NCBI RefSeq assembly: GCF_002081715.1
Contig: NZ_MUKP01000011.1
Location: 62,001-126,000 of the forward strand
Direction of reading: 5' to 3'
DNA from: Nocardia donostiensis
GTDB taxonomy: Bacteria; Actinomycetota; Actinomycetes; Mycobacteriales; Mycobacteriaceae
DNA: 64,000 nucleotides
Positions 15,522-24,092 of this stretch are shown here, piece by piece; position 1 is the first letter of the stretch; every line of letters starts with the position of its first letter. The notes under the pieces are model-generated. The model was not told the origin of the DNA. It made no database searches and saw only the letters and a list, made by a program, of their open reading frames with translations. A program made the translations under genes and the position numbers.

Positions 15522-15970
15522 CGTACTCGATCGTGGTCCGCGACGCGGCCGTCTACGGCGGTCTGGTGGTGCCGAAGGTGCGCCCGAGTTTCAAGGTCAG
15601 CAACAGTGAGCTGATCGAATTCCTCAAGGACCGGTTGGTGGACCGGGTGGGTGGTCACTCGGCGGCGGACGCCGACCGTCCGATGTATACCGTGTACGTC
15701 CGCACCCCGACGGGAACCTATAACGCCCTGGTCTGTTTCGAATACCCGGCGCCCGATGCCGCGCCGGTCGGCGATGTGCTGGTTCGTGTTCCGAAGGGCG
15801 TCTACGCCCGTTTCCAGCCCAACGGCGACTACCACGATCCGGTGGAGGACGTCTGGGCGCAGGTCGACGATGCGACCGCATCCGCCGGGATCACCCGCGC
15901 CTACCGCGAGGAGATCGAGGTGTGGCATGGGCCCGAGTCGGTGGAGTTGTTCATCTCTATCGCGACCTGA
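15518..15970 (+). CDS. Stand-alone GyrI-like effector-binding domain protein (second of tandem pair)
   Basis: This 150-residue paralogue of the preceding protein shares its order of elements: MYTVYVRTPTGTYNALVCFE, VLVRVPKGVYARFQPNGDY, the DVWAQVDDATASA helix and a terminal VELFISIAT strand. It lacks the first protein's N-terminal extension around RSPKRALGELRD. The start overlaps the upstream stop by ATGA at 15518-15521. Divergence between the two copies is high, so the duplication is old and the ligand-binding residues probably differ. The ligand is unknown. Confidence 0.7.
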   Translation: MTYSIVVRDAAVYGGLVVPKVRPSFKVSNSELIEFLKDRLVDRVGGHSAADADRPMYTVYVRTPTGTYNALVCFEYPAPDAAPVGDVLVRVPKGVYARFQPNGDYHDPVEDVWAQVDDATASAGITRAYREEIEVWHGPESVELFISIAT

Positions 15971-16031
15971 TCTGGCCGCCGGTGGGTGCGGTGACCGCGC
16001 GCCCGGGCTAGCTGAGGGTTAGCTAATCTAG

Positions 16032-16137
16032 AACCAACCGGTCTGGTGGTTATGTGTTCATTTGGCTTTGACCGGTCTGACCTGCGAATATGGAACGCTG
16101 CCTAAGCAGTTTTCGGGAGATTAACCAGTCGTCTGGT
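16032..16137 (+). promoter_or_regulatory. Operator-like region with three related inverted repeats
   Basis: Three similar elements lie before the operon starting at 16260: AACCA-N10-TGGTT containing ACCGGTCTGG (16032-16051), GACCGGTCTGAC (about 16070-16081) and ACCAG-TCGT-CTGGT (16124-16137). The shared core is close to ACCGGTCTGG. Spacing of roughly four turns between elements would suit cooperative binding by one repressor or activator. The local sequence is also poorer in GC than the flanking genes. Confidence 0.5.
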
Positions 16138-16259
16138 CAATTCTGGTTCGATGACGGATACTGCCCTAGGCAACCCACCGATGTGCCGGGGCGTCGGGTG
16201 GGCAGCCGAACGAGATCGACCCCCCCGCGCTTATGCGCGGCAACAGAGTAGGAACGTCA

Positions 16260-17042
16260 ATGGCTGTCGAAACGATCGCAGTCGGCCACGAACTCCCTTG
16301 CTCCGGACGGGTTCTGCGCTTCCGCGACAATGCCTCCGGTTACGGCTTCTGGGTGAGTACTCCCGACCGGTCGCCGCACCTGTGGGATCGCTATCTGCAG
16401 GGTGCACTGGATGTCTACCGGCACTACGGCATACAGCGAGCGCTCGCATACGACACGATCGCCGACGGTCGCTGCACCGCAGTATTTTTCGCCGCTACCG
16501 ACGCCTGGGGTGAAGTCGTCGGCGGCGTCCGGGTGCAGGGCCCCTACTCCTGGGTCGCCGAGGTCGAATCTCTTGCCCCGTGGGAAGGGCGGCCGGGTGC
16601 GGCGGAGCTGAGCACTATGTTCGCCCGCCGGATACCCGACGGTGTGGTCGAGGCCCGCAGCGCATGGGTGGCACGCGAGGTACCCGCGCGAAATGAACTG
16701 TCCGCAGCCATATCCCGGTGTATCGCACACGCGCCTCGGCTGCTCGGCGCCCGCTACGGATTCGCCACGGTCGCCTCCTTCACCGCAGGCAGGCACCGTG
16801 GCAGCGGCGGTATCGCGGCCGAAGCCATTCCCTCGGTGCCTTATCCGGACTCCCGCTACCGGACGGTGCCGATCTGGTGGGACACCCGGATGTGCCGGAT
16901 GTTCGCCGACAGATTGCAGTACCTGTTGATGTGCGGGGAACTACGCGCGATGGGGATCGCCGACAGCCCGCCGGCCCGGGCGCGCAGGTTGTCCGGACAC
17001 AGAGGACACAGAACAGGGGGACGTCGCAGTTATGGTTGCTGA
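16260..17042 (+). CDS. GNAT-like protein partnered with the ThiF-nitroreductase protein
   Basis: The 260-residue protein starts at ATG 16260 with AGGA 8 bases upstream; an in-frame ATG at 16233 lacks a good site. Residues 1-150 have a mixed alpha/beta order with TIADGRCTAVFFAATDAWGE then VVGGVRVQGPYSWVAEVESL. It continues with EARSAWVAREVP and RYGFATVASF. This resembles acyltransferase folds of the GNAT or autoinducer-synthase kind, in which a central strand pair carries the acyl donor. I see no clear acetyl-CoA loop. The end overlaps the next gene by 11 bp, so the two products are probably made together. The function is unknown and the fold call is tentative. Confidence 0.4.
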   Translation: MAVETIAVGHELPCSGRVLRFRDNASGYGFWVSTPDRSPHLWDRYLQGALDVYRHYGIQRALAYDTIADGRCTAVFFAATDAWGEVVGGVRVQGPYSWVAEVESLAPWEGRPGAAELSTMFARRIPDGVVEARSAWVAREVPARNELSAAISRCIAHAPRLLGARYGFATVASFTAGRHRGSGGIAAEAIPSVPYPDSRYRTVPIWWDTRMCRMFADRLQYLLMCGELRAMGIADSPPARARRLSGHRGHRTGGRRSYGC

Positions 17043-19194
17043 GGCTGATCTGGGGGTGGAATACCGGCCGCTGATCCTGGACCCGAACGAGATCGAAGAC
17101 GCCCGCGTGCTCACCGAACTCCGCGCCGATCCGCAGATCGAATTCATCGATCTGCGCGGTTTGCTGGACGCGGAGTTCTCCCGGCTGGCCGACCCGCCGG
17201 ACTGCGGCGAAGGCCCGGAATCCGATCGCTGGGTGTACTACCCCTGGCGGCGCAGTGTGCTCGGTCTGCCCGGTGCACGCACCTTCCGTGCGATACGGCT
17301 GGATCGCAACCGCAACAAGCTCACCCGTGACGAACAGGACCGGCTGTCGGCGTTGTCGATCGGCATCGTCGGGCAGAGCGTCGGCCATGCGATCGCCTAC
17401 ACCCTTGCCCAAGAAGGGGTATGCGGCTCACTGCGGCTCGCCGACTTCGACGAGCTGGAACTGACGAATCTCAATCGCGTTCCCGCGACCCTGTTCGATA
17501 TCACCGTCAACAAAGCGATCGTCACAGCGCGCCGGATTGCCGAACTCGATCCGTATCTCCCGGTCGAGGTGCGCGGCGCCGGTATCGACGAACACACCGC
17601 TGACGAGTTCGTCGACGGTCTTTCGGTCGTTGTGGAGGAATGTGACTCGCTCGATATCAAGCTGACGATGCGCGAAGCCGCACGCAGACATCGGATTCCC
17701 CTGGTGATGGAAACCAGTGACCGCGGACTGCTCGATGTGGAGCGCTTCGATCTGGAACCCGACCGCAAGCCGTTCCACGGCCTGCTCGGCGAGACCAAAG
17801 CGGCCCGGCTGCGCGGACTGTCCACCCGGGACAAGGCGCCGTATGTGGTGAGGCTGATGGGACCGCGTGACCTGTCGGCACGGATGGCGGCCAGCATGGT
17901 CGAAGTCGGGGTCACGCTCACCAGCTGGCCGCAACTGGCCGGTGATGTCATGCTCGGCGCGGCCAGCGTCACCGCAGCGATCCGCAAGATCGGTCTGGGC
18001 GCACCGCTGATGTCCGGGCGAACTCGCGTCGATCTGGACCGCGCGCTGGACGAACTGGCCCAGCCGCCGCTGACCGACGACACACAGCGGGGTGACCGCG
18101 ATACCCGCGATATCACCGCGCCCTCCGGTAACGACATCGGCCGGGTGCTCGAATGCGCGCAGCGCGCGCCGTCGGGCGGTAATGCCCAGCCGTGGACGTT
18201 GCGCGTAGACCGCGGTGCGATCCGCATCGAACTCGATCCGCAGTACACAACAGCGATGGATATCGGCTACCGAGGCAGTGCCGTGGCGGTCGGCGCCGCG
18301 CTGTACAACGCCAGGGTCGCCGCGGCCGCGCACCACCTGCTCGGTCCGTACGAACTGATCGAATCCGGCGAGCCGGGCGCGCCGCCGCTCACCGCGGTGC
18401 TGCGCGGGGCCGGGCAGTCCGACGCCGCGCTGGCCGCCGACTATCCGCTGGCGCTGCGCAGGGAGACGAACCGGCGCCTCGGTTACGGCGCCCCCATCCC
18501 CGACGACGTGCTCGGTGAGCTCGCTGCGGCGGTACATGCCGAGGGGGCGGTGCTGCGGGCGGTCACCGACGCCGGTTCCATTCACGCGGCCGCCGCGCTG
18601 CTCGCCGAATCCGATCGGATCCGATATCTGACGCCCCGGCTGCATCGCGAGATGTTCGCCGAAATGCGCTGGCCGGGCGATGACCTGGCAACCGGTATCG
18701 ATACCCGATCGTTGGAGTTGACGCCGGACGAGCGAGCGGCGCTGGAAATAGGCCGACGCGCCGATGTGATGGCGCAATTGCACGAGTGGTCGGCGGGTGC
18801 GGCGCTCGGCGACTATGCGCGCGATCGGGTTACTTCGAGTTCCGCGATCGTTGTGGTGACTTTCCCCGACACCCAGGCTGCGGATGCCCACGTGCTGGCG
18901 GGGTATGCGACGGCAGGAGCGGCAGTTCAACGATTGTGGATTCAGGCCGAACGGCGTGGTCTGGCGGTGCAGCCGATGTCGCCGGTATTTCTTTTTTCGC
19001 GCCGCCGCGGCGAACTCGAGGCGATTTCTCCCGCGTACGCGGATACACTGGCGACCATTCAAGGCCGTTTCCTGGAGCTGCTGGGAGTGCCGGAATATGA
19101 GACCATGGCATTGGTACTTCGCCTGAGTTACGCGGCTGCGGCTGGCGTGCGCAGCAGGCGGCGTCCGGTGCCGGGCGCGGACACCCGCAGTTAG
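17032..19194 (+). CDS. ThiF/E1-like adenylation domain fused to nitroreductase domain (Rv1355c-like)
   Basis: This is a 720-residue two-domain protein. Residues about 95-340 form an E1/ThiF/MoeB-like Rossmann unit. The nucleotide loop is GIVGQSVGHAIAY, followed by ADFDELELTNLNRVPATLFD (the usual D-x-D-x-x-x-x-x-N-x-x-R pattern) and NKAIVTARRI. The catalytic cysteine and zinc CxxC pairs of true E1 enzymes are not seen. Residues about 365-690 look like a flavin nitroreductase (RAPSGGNAQPWTLRVDRG, then GSAVAVGAALYNAR). The M. tuberculosis counterpart Rv1355c is annotated moeY. Here it lies between a GNAT-like protein and a GGDEF-EAL protein, and that order of ThiF-nitroreductase next to a diguanylate enzyme matches Rv1354c-Rv1355c. 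The substrate is unknown. Confidence 0.75.
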   Translation: MVAEADLGVEYRPLILDPNEIEDARVLTELRADPQIEFIDLRGLLDAEFSRLADPPDCGEGPESDRWVYYPWRRSVLGLPGARTFRAIRLDRNRNKLTRDEQDRLSALSIGIVGQSVGHAIAYTLAQEGVCGSLRLADFDELELTNLNRVPATLFDITVNKAIVTARRIAELDPYLPVEVRGAGIDEHTADEFVDGLSVVVEECDSLDIKLTMREAARRHRIPLVMETSDRGLLDVERFDLEPDRKPFHGLLGETKAARLRGLSTRDKAPYVVRLMGPRDLSARMAASMVEVGVTLTSWPQLAGDVMLGAASVTAAIRKIGLGAPLMSGRTRVDLDRALDELAQPPLTDDTQRGDRDTRDITAPSGNDIGRVLECAQRAPSGGNAQPWTLRVDRGAIRIELDPQYTTAMDIGYRGSAVAVGAALYNARVAAAAHHLLGPYELIESGEPGAPPLTAVLRGAGQSDAALAADYPLALRRETNRRLGYGAPIPDDVLGELAAAVHAEGAVLRAVTDAGSIHAAAALLAESDRIRYLTPRLHREMFAEMRWPGDDLATGIDTRSLELTPDERAALEIGRRADVMAQLHEWSAGAALGDYARDRVTSSSAIVVVTFPDTQAADAHVLAGYATAGAAVQRLWIQAERRGLAVQPMSPVFLFSRRRGELEAISPAYADTLATIQGRFLELLGVPEYETMALVLRLSYAAAAGVRSRRRPVPGADTRS

Positions 19195-19210
19195 CGCGAT
19201 CGGAGACAAG

Positions 19211-21097
19211 GTGCCTCGGCGGACGCTCGACTCGCTGGTGACTGAGGTCGCCGCAGAGCTGATGGGCGTCGATGCCACCACGATGGTGTCGGCGACCGAG
19301 CGCGTGCTGTCCATACTGGTCGAATACTTCGACGTGGATTTCAGCTACGTGCGGCATACCGATCGCGAACGACGCGCGACCGTGCTGGTCGCGGAATGGC
19401 CGCGACGGGAGGAAGTGCCCGACCCCGACCCACTGAAAGTGGTGTATTTCGATAAAGCGGATTCGGTCTTCCGCGCGCTGGAGCACACCACCGAACCGTT
19501 CCTGGTGACCCGCCGCGATACCGACTACCAGGAGACCATCCGCCGTGCTTCCGGTCTGCCCAATGTCACCTCCGCTGCGGTGCCGCTGGTCTCGCGCGGT
19601 GAATCCACCGGTCTGCTCGGTTTCATCAAGGTCGGCGACCGCGAGTGGAGCACGCGCGAACTGAATGTGCTCAAAGCGATAGCCGCGCTTTTCGCCCAGC
19701 TCCAGGCCAGGGTGGTGGCCGAGGAACGGCTGCGGTTCATCGCGTTGCACGACGATCTGACCGGGCTGTCGAACCGGCGCGCGCTGCTCGACTATATGGA
19801 GGAGCGGCTGCAGGCGGGCAGGTCCGGTCCGGTCGCGACGTTCTTCCTCGACCTGGACCGGCTCAAGGCACTCAACGATTTCCTCGGCCACACCGCGGGC
19901 GACAACTTCATCCGCACCCTGTCCTCGCGGCTGCGGGACAATCTCGACCCCAACGATATGATCGCCCGCCTCGGCGGTGACGAATTCGTTATCGTGCCCG
20001 CGAAACCGATGGATGCGGTCGCCGCCGAACACGAGGCGATCCGCATCCAGCAGCTCATCGGCAGGCGGGTCACCGTCGGCGGTGAATCGGTGAGTCGCGG
20101 GGCCAGCGTCGGCGTTGCGGTCGGTATCCCGGGGCAGACCACGGTCGCCGAGGTACTGCGCCGCGCCGATCACGCGCTGCTGTCGGCCAAATCGGGCGGC
20201 GGCAACGGGGTCGCGATCTTCACCGACGCCATGCGCGCCCAGTTCGAACTACAGGACGATGTCGAGCTCAACCTGCGCGGCGCGGTGTCCGACGGTTCGC
20301 TGATCCTGCACTATCAGCCGGAGGTGGATCTGCGCACCGGCCGTATCGTCGCCATGGAGGCGCTGGTGCGCTGGCTGCACCCGACCAGGGGTCTGCTGCC
20401 GCCTGGCGCGTTCGTCACCGTGGCCGAGGCCACCAATCTGGCCGGTGAACTGGGCCGCTGGGTTATCCGGTCGGCGTGCGCGCAGTTCGCCGAATGGCGC
20501 AGGCAGGGGCTGGCTGCGGAGATGGTGATGCGGATCAACGTGTCCCCGGTGCAGTTGGTGAGCCTGGATTTCGTGGAGCGGATCGAGGACATCCTGCGGT
20601 TTTTCGGTATCGACGGCAGCTCGATCTGCCTGGAGATCACCGAACATGTCGTGGTGCAGGACCTGGCCCGCACCCAGGTCACCCTGCGCGGTTTGAAGCG
20701 GATGGGCGTGCAGATCGCCATCGACGATTTCGGCACCGGCTACAGTTCGCTGTCGCATCTGAAGGCGCTGCCGGTGGACGCGGTGAAAATCGACCGTGGC
20801 TTCGTGCAGCGGCTCGGCTCCAGCACCGACGATCTGGCGATCGTGAAGTCGATCATCGGGTTGGCCGGCTCCTTCGGGCTCGGGGTGGTCGGCGAAGGTG
20901 TCGAGACGCCGGTCGCGGCCCGCACCCTGGTCGGATTGGGCTGTTACCGAGCGCAGGGGTTCCTGATCGCCCGGCCGATGCCCCCCGCCGAGGCGGAGGA
21001 GCATCTGGCGCTCGGGCGTATCCCGTTGAACCTGGATCTGCCCGGGAGCAGCCAGGGCGCCGCTGACGTGTTGAACGGGCACGGAACGACCCGATAG
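19211..21097 (+). CDS. GAF-GGDEF-EAL bifunctional c-di-GMP enzyme (Rv1354c/DcpA-like)
   Basis: This 628-residue soluble protein has a GAF sensory domain (about 25-170), a GGDEF diguanylate cyclase domain (about 180-345) and an EAL phosphodiesterase domain (about 360-605). The GGDEF motif is intact (ARLGGDEFVIV, near 253). So are the EAL motif (AMEALVRWLHP, near 381), DDFGTGYSS and the EGVET loop. Both synthesis and breakdown of c-di-GMP are therefore possible, as shown for the mycobacterial homologue. There is no membrane span; the GAF domain presumably senses a cytosolic ligand. The start is GTG 19211 with GGAG 5 bases upstream, 16 bp after the ThiF-nitroreductase stop. Confidence 0.9.
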   Translation: MPRRTLDSLVTEVAAELMGVDATTMVSATERVLSILVEYFDVDFSYVRHTDRERRATVLVAEWPRREEVPDPDPLKVVYFDKADSVFRALEHTTEPFLVTRRDTDYQETIRRASGLPNVTSAAVPLVSRGESTGLLGFIKVGDREWSTRELNVLKAIAALFAQLQARVVAEERLRFIALHDDLTGLSNRRALLDYMEERLQAGRSGPVATFFLDLDRLKALNDFLGHTAGDNFIRTLSSRLRDNLDPNDMIARLGGDEFVIVPAKPMDAVAAEHEAIRIQQLIGRRVTVGGESVSRGASVGVAVGIPGQTTVAEVLRRADHALLSAKSGGGNGVAIFTDAMRAQFELQDDVELNLRGAVSDGSLILHYQPEVDLRTGRIVAMEALVRWLHPTRGLLPPGAFVTVAEATNLAGELGRWVIRSACAQFAEWRRQGLAAEMVMRINVSPVQLVSLDFVERIEDILRFFGIDGSSICLEITEHVVVQDLARTQVTLRGLKRMGVQIAIDDFGTGYSSLSHLKALPVDAVKIDRGFVQRLGSSTDDLAIVKSIIGLAGSFGLGVVGEGVETPVAARTLVGLGCYRAQGFLIARPMPPAEAEEHLALGRIPLNLDLPGSSQGAADVLNGHGTTR

Positions 21098-21158
21098 GGC
21101 TGTGCCGGGCGGTACTCTGCGGTGACGTTCACCATCGAGATGATCGGGAGTGCCAGGG

Positions 21159-22094
21159 ATGGGTCGCGTGCGGGCAGGCCGCCGGAAATCGTTACGGGAT
21201 GCAAAAACGCTGATCACCGGCGCCGCGAGTGGGATAGGACGAGCGACCGCGCTGGCTGCGGCCGCCCACGGGGCGCTGCTGGTTCTCACCGATATCGATG
21301 CCGCCGGGCTGGACGCGACCGTCGCCGAGATCGAACAGGCGGGCGGTACAGTGCTCGCCGCCGAGGCGCTCGATATCACCGATGCCGATGCCGTCGCCGA
21401 ATTCGCCGCCCGGGTGCACGAGACGCACGGCAGCCTCGACGTGGTGATGAACGTGGCAGGCACTTCCGTCTGGGGCACGGTGGACAATCTGGAACTGCGG
21501 CATTGGCGACGGATGATCGACGTCAACCTGATGGGGCCGATCCATGTGGTGGAACGTTTCGTCCCGCCGATGGTGCGGGCCGGGCGCGGCGGCGCGCTGG
21601 TCAATGTTTCGTCGGCGGCCGGGTTGCTCGCGTTGCCCTGGCATGCCGCCTACAGCGCCAGTAAATACGGTTTGCGCGGTATGTCGGAGGTGTTGCGGTT
21701 CGAGTTGGCCCAGCACGATATTTCGGTGCATGTGGTGGCACCGGGTGCGGTGAACACACCACTGGTGCACAGCTTCGATCTGGTCGGTGCGGACAAAGAC
21801 GATCCGCGGGTGCAGCGGTTGATGAACCGCTTCACCCGGCATGCGGCATCGCCCGAGCAGGTGGCCACCGCGATTCTGCGGGGAATCGAACGCAACCGGT
21901 TCCTGGTGTATACCTCGTTCGATATCAGGTTCGGCTACTGGTGGAAGCGTAAATTCGCCTTCCCGTACGAGTTCCTGATGCGTCAGGCCAATGTCCAGTT
22001 CAGCAGGTTGCAGAAGTCGCTGAACCAGGGCTCGCCGAAGCCGCCGGTTCAGGGGAAGCCGACGGCGCGCACGGATTCTCCGGATCGGAGCTGA
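21159..22094 (+). CDS. Short-chain dehydrogenase/reductase
   Basis: This is a 311-residue classical SDR: an NAD(P)-binding TGAASGIGRATAL motif near residue 20, an NVAG motif, and a catalytic serine in NVSSAAGLLALP. The Tyr-Lys pair is in AAYSASKYGL. An aspartate ends the second strand (LTDIDAAGLD), which favours NAD(H) over NADP(H). The C-terminal 60 residues are longer than the core and carry FDIRFGYWWKRKFAFPYEF, a basic aromatic stretch that could touch membrane lipid. Substrate is unknown. The ATG at 21159 is preferred over GTG 21150 because GGGAG lies 8 bases before it. The 3' end overlaps soxR on the other strand by 95 bp. Confidence 0.85.
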   Translation: MGRVRAGRRKSLRDAKTLITGAASGIGRATALAAAAHGALLVLTDIDAAGLDATVAEIEQAGGTVLAAEALDITDADAVAEFAARVHETHGSLDVVMNVAGTSVWGTVDNLELRHWRRMIDVNLMGPIHVVERFVPPMVRAGRGGALVNVSSAAGLLALPWHAAYSASKYGLRGMSEVLRFELAQHDISVHVVAPGAVNTPLVHSFDLVGADKDDPRVQRLMNRFTRHAASPEQVATAILRGIERNRFLVYTSFDIRFGYWWKRKFAFPYEFLMRQANVQFSRLQKSLNQGSPKPPVQGKPTARTDSPDRS

Positions 22095-22617
22095 CCGCGC
22101 AGGAATCCGGCTGTTCCGGTTCGTGCTCCGAGCGGGGACGGCCGATATCGTCAGGACAGTTGAGGTGTACATCGAGCACGCGCGCGCCGGGACCTTCGTC
22201 GCCCAGATGATCGTATTCGTTGACCAGTTTGCAGCTGCCGAGCGACAGACAGCCGCAGCCGATGCAGCCGGTGAGGTTGTCGCGTAACCGCACCAGCTGG
22301 GCAATGCGTTCGTCCAGATCGGCTTGCCAGGCGGTGGATACGGTCGCCCAGTCGCGGCGGGTGGGGGTGCGTCCCTCGGGCAGCCGGTCCAGTGCGGCCC
22401 GGATCTCGCTCAGCGGTATGCCGACTCGTTGGGAGATGCGGATGAACGCGACCCGGCGCAGCGTTTCCCGCGTATAGCGGCGTTGATTGCCGCTGGTGCG
22501 CCTGCTGAATATGAGTCCCTCGCGTTCGTAGAAGTGCAGCGCGGAAACCGCGACTCCGCTACGCTCGGACAACTGACCGGGGGTCAGTTCTTTGGCACGC
22601 CAATCCGCTGTCGACAT
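22000..22617 (-). CDS. soxR: Redox-sensing MerR-family regulator SoxR
   Basis: SoxR is a dimeric [2Fe-2S] transcription activator that responds to redox-cycling compounds. The 205-residue protein has an N-terminal MerR helix-turn-helix (LTPGQLSERSGVAVSALHFY, residues 11-30). It also has the cluster signature CIGCGCLSLGSC near residues 117-128, matching C-x2-C-x-C-x5-C. The tail after about residue 160 is unusually long and low in complexity (SASPEPAASASPGSAT) and is encoded opposite the end of the SDR gene. The start ATG 22617 has AAGGAGGAG 7 bases upstream. In actinomycetes SoxR often controls oxidoreductases, so the convergent SDR is a possible target. Confidence 0.92.
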   Translation of the reverse strand: MSTADWRAKELTPGQLSERSGVAVSALHFYEREGLIFSRRTSGNQRRYTRETLRRVAFIRISQRVGIPLSEIRAALDRLPEGRTPTRRDWATVSTAWQADLDERIAQLVRLRDNLTGCIGCGCLSLGSCKLVNEYDHLGDEGPGARVLDVHLNCPDDIGRPRSEHEPEQPDSCAVSSDPENPCAPSASPEPAASASPGSATSATC

Positions 22618-22633
22618 GATGCACTCCTCCTTT

Positions 22634-22658
22634 AGCTAAACCATACTTTAGGTTAGCT
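22634..22658 (-). promoter_or_regulatory. Candidate SoxR operator in the soxR promoter
   Basis: AGCTAA (22634-22639) is repeated in inverted form as TTAGCT (22653-22658), separated by 13 bases, just upstream of the soxR ribosome-binding site. A CTTTAG element occurs twice in the same stretch. MerR-family regulators bind such dyads between the -35 and -10 boxes, so this fits autoregulation. It does not match the E. coli SoxR consensus closely. Confidence 0.4.
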
Positions 22659-22789
22659 GGGTGCTGTGCGGAAACGGATCGATCACCGTTCGGCCGCCCG
22701 GTTGGCGAAACCCTGCGAATTCGCCGAAACCGGCGCATCTGCGGCGCATGTTACGTGCTCGGAGGCCGCGCGCGAACTACGGTCGGATC

Positions 22790-24082
22790 ATGGGAGCAGA
22801 AGCCGTACCCGGCCGCCCGAGCCGGCCAAGCACTGGGTCCGCCGCGGAACCCGGCCGGACGCTGGGAGTGAACACCGAGGTGGGCGCGCTGCGCGCGGTG
22901 CTGCTGCACCGACCCGGCGACGAATTGCGCAGGCTCACCCCGCGCAACAACGATCAGCTGCTGTTCGACGGCATACCGTGGGTCGAACGCGCACAGGCCG
23001 AACACGACCTCTTCGCGGGCGTACTGCGCGAGCACGGGGTGGAAGTGCTGCTGCTGGCCGATCTCCTCGCCGAAACCCTCGCCGTCAGCGGTGCCGCCCG
23101 CATCCAGGGCATAGCGGCCGCGGTGGACCCGCGCCGCCTCGGTCATACGCTCGCCGACGAACTCTCCGCCCACCTGCGCGGTGTGCCCGCGCCGGAACTG
23201 GCCCAGATCCTGATGGCGGGGATGACATTCGACGAACTACCGTTCGGCTCCAGCGATATCGCCAATACTTCACTGGTGCGCCGCATGCACCACGGCGGGG
23301 ATTTCGTCATCGACCCGCTGCCGAACCTACTGTTCACCAGGGACTCGTCGTTCTGGGTCGGCCCGAAGGTCGCGATCACCGCGCTGGCGTTGCCCGCGCG
23401 GGCACGCGAAACCTCGCTCACCGATCTGATCTACGCGTTCCATCCCCGGTTCCTCGGGGTGCGGCGCGCCTACGAATCTCATACCGCGCCTATCGAAGGC
23501 GGTGACGTCCTGCTGCTCGCTCCCGGTGTTGTCGCGGTCGGTGTCGGCGAACGCACCTCACCCGCCGGGGCGGAAGCGCTGGCCCGCAGCCTGTTCGACG
23601 ACGAGCTGGCCCATACCGTGCTGGTGGTCCCGATCGCGCAGAACCGCGCCACCATGCACCTGGACACCGTGTGCACCATGGTCGACACCGATGCCGTGGT
23701 GATGTACGCAGCGGTCCGGGAAACGCTCACCGCCTACACCATCCAGCGCGCCGCCGACCACGACCGCGGTTCCGGCCGGGTGCTGCTGCGCGGCCCCGAC
23801 CCGTTTCTGCCCGCCGCGGCCGAGGCCATGGGCATCGGGAAGCTGCGGGTGATCGATACCGGACTCGACGGCGTCACTGCCGAACGGGAACAGTGGGACG
23901 ACGGCAACAACACCCTGGCCCTGCGGCCCGGGGTTGTGATCGCCTACGAACGCAACGAGATGACCAATACCAGGCTGGCCGACGCCGGTATCGAGGTGCT
24001 GCCCATCCCCGGATCGGAATTGGGTTCCGGCCGGGGCGGCCCCCGCTGCCTGTCCTGCCCGCTGGCCAGAGACGAAACCTGA
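22790..24082 (+). CDS. arcA: Arginine deiminase
   Basis: ArcA hydrolyses L-arginine to citrulline and ammonia, giving acid tolerance or entry to arginine catabolism. From ATG 22790 the protein has 430 residues. Guanidino-modifying motifs are intact: [10 protein letters not shown] near residue 182, [18 protein letters not shown] with the catalytic His, and the catalytic cysteine in [12 protein letters not shown] at the C-terminus. Upstream in-frame starts at 22661 and 22748 add Arg-rich sequence without a proper ribosome-binding site, and the site before 22790 is also weak. No arcB, arcC or arcD is nearby, as for Rv1001 in M. tuberculosis, so energy-yielding arginine fermentation is not supported here. 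A GntR regulator follows 10 bp downstream. Confidence 0.92.
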   Translation: MGAEAVPGRPSRPSTGSAAEPGRTLGVNTEVGALRAVLLHRPGDELRRLTPRNNDQLLFDGIPWVERAQAEHDLFAGVLREHGVEVLLLADLLAETLAVSGAARIQGIAAAVDPRRLGHTLADELSAHLRGVPAPELAQILMAGMTFDELPFGSSDIANTSLVRRMHHGGDFVIDPLPNLLFTRDSSFWVGPKVAITALALPARARETSLTDLIYAFHPRFLGVRRAYESHTAPIEGGDVLLLAPGVVAVGVGERTSPAGAEALARSLFDDELAHTVLVVPIAQNRATMHLDTVCTMVDTDAVVMYAAVRETLTAYTIQRAADHDRGSGRVLLRGPDPFLPAAAEAMGIGKLRVIDTGLDGVTAEREQWDDGNNTLALRPGVVIAYERNEMTNTRLADAGIEVLPIPGSELGSGRGGPRCLSCPLARDET

Positions 24083-24092
24083 ACGAGGGCAT

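Noticed and set aside
17428..19314. A 628-codon minus-strand frame opposite the ThiF-nitroreductase gene
   Set aside because: It has no family motifs and His/Gln/Arg-rich composition; the plus-strand protein has clear domains.
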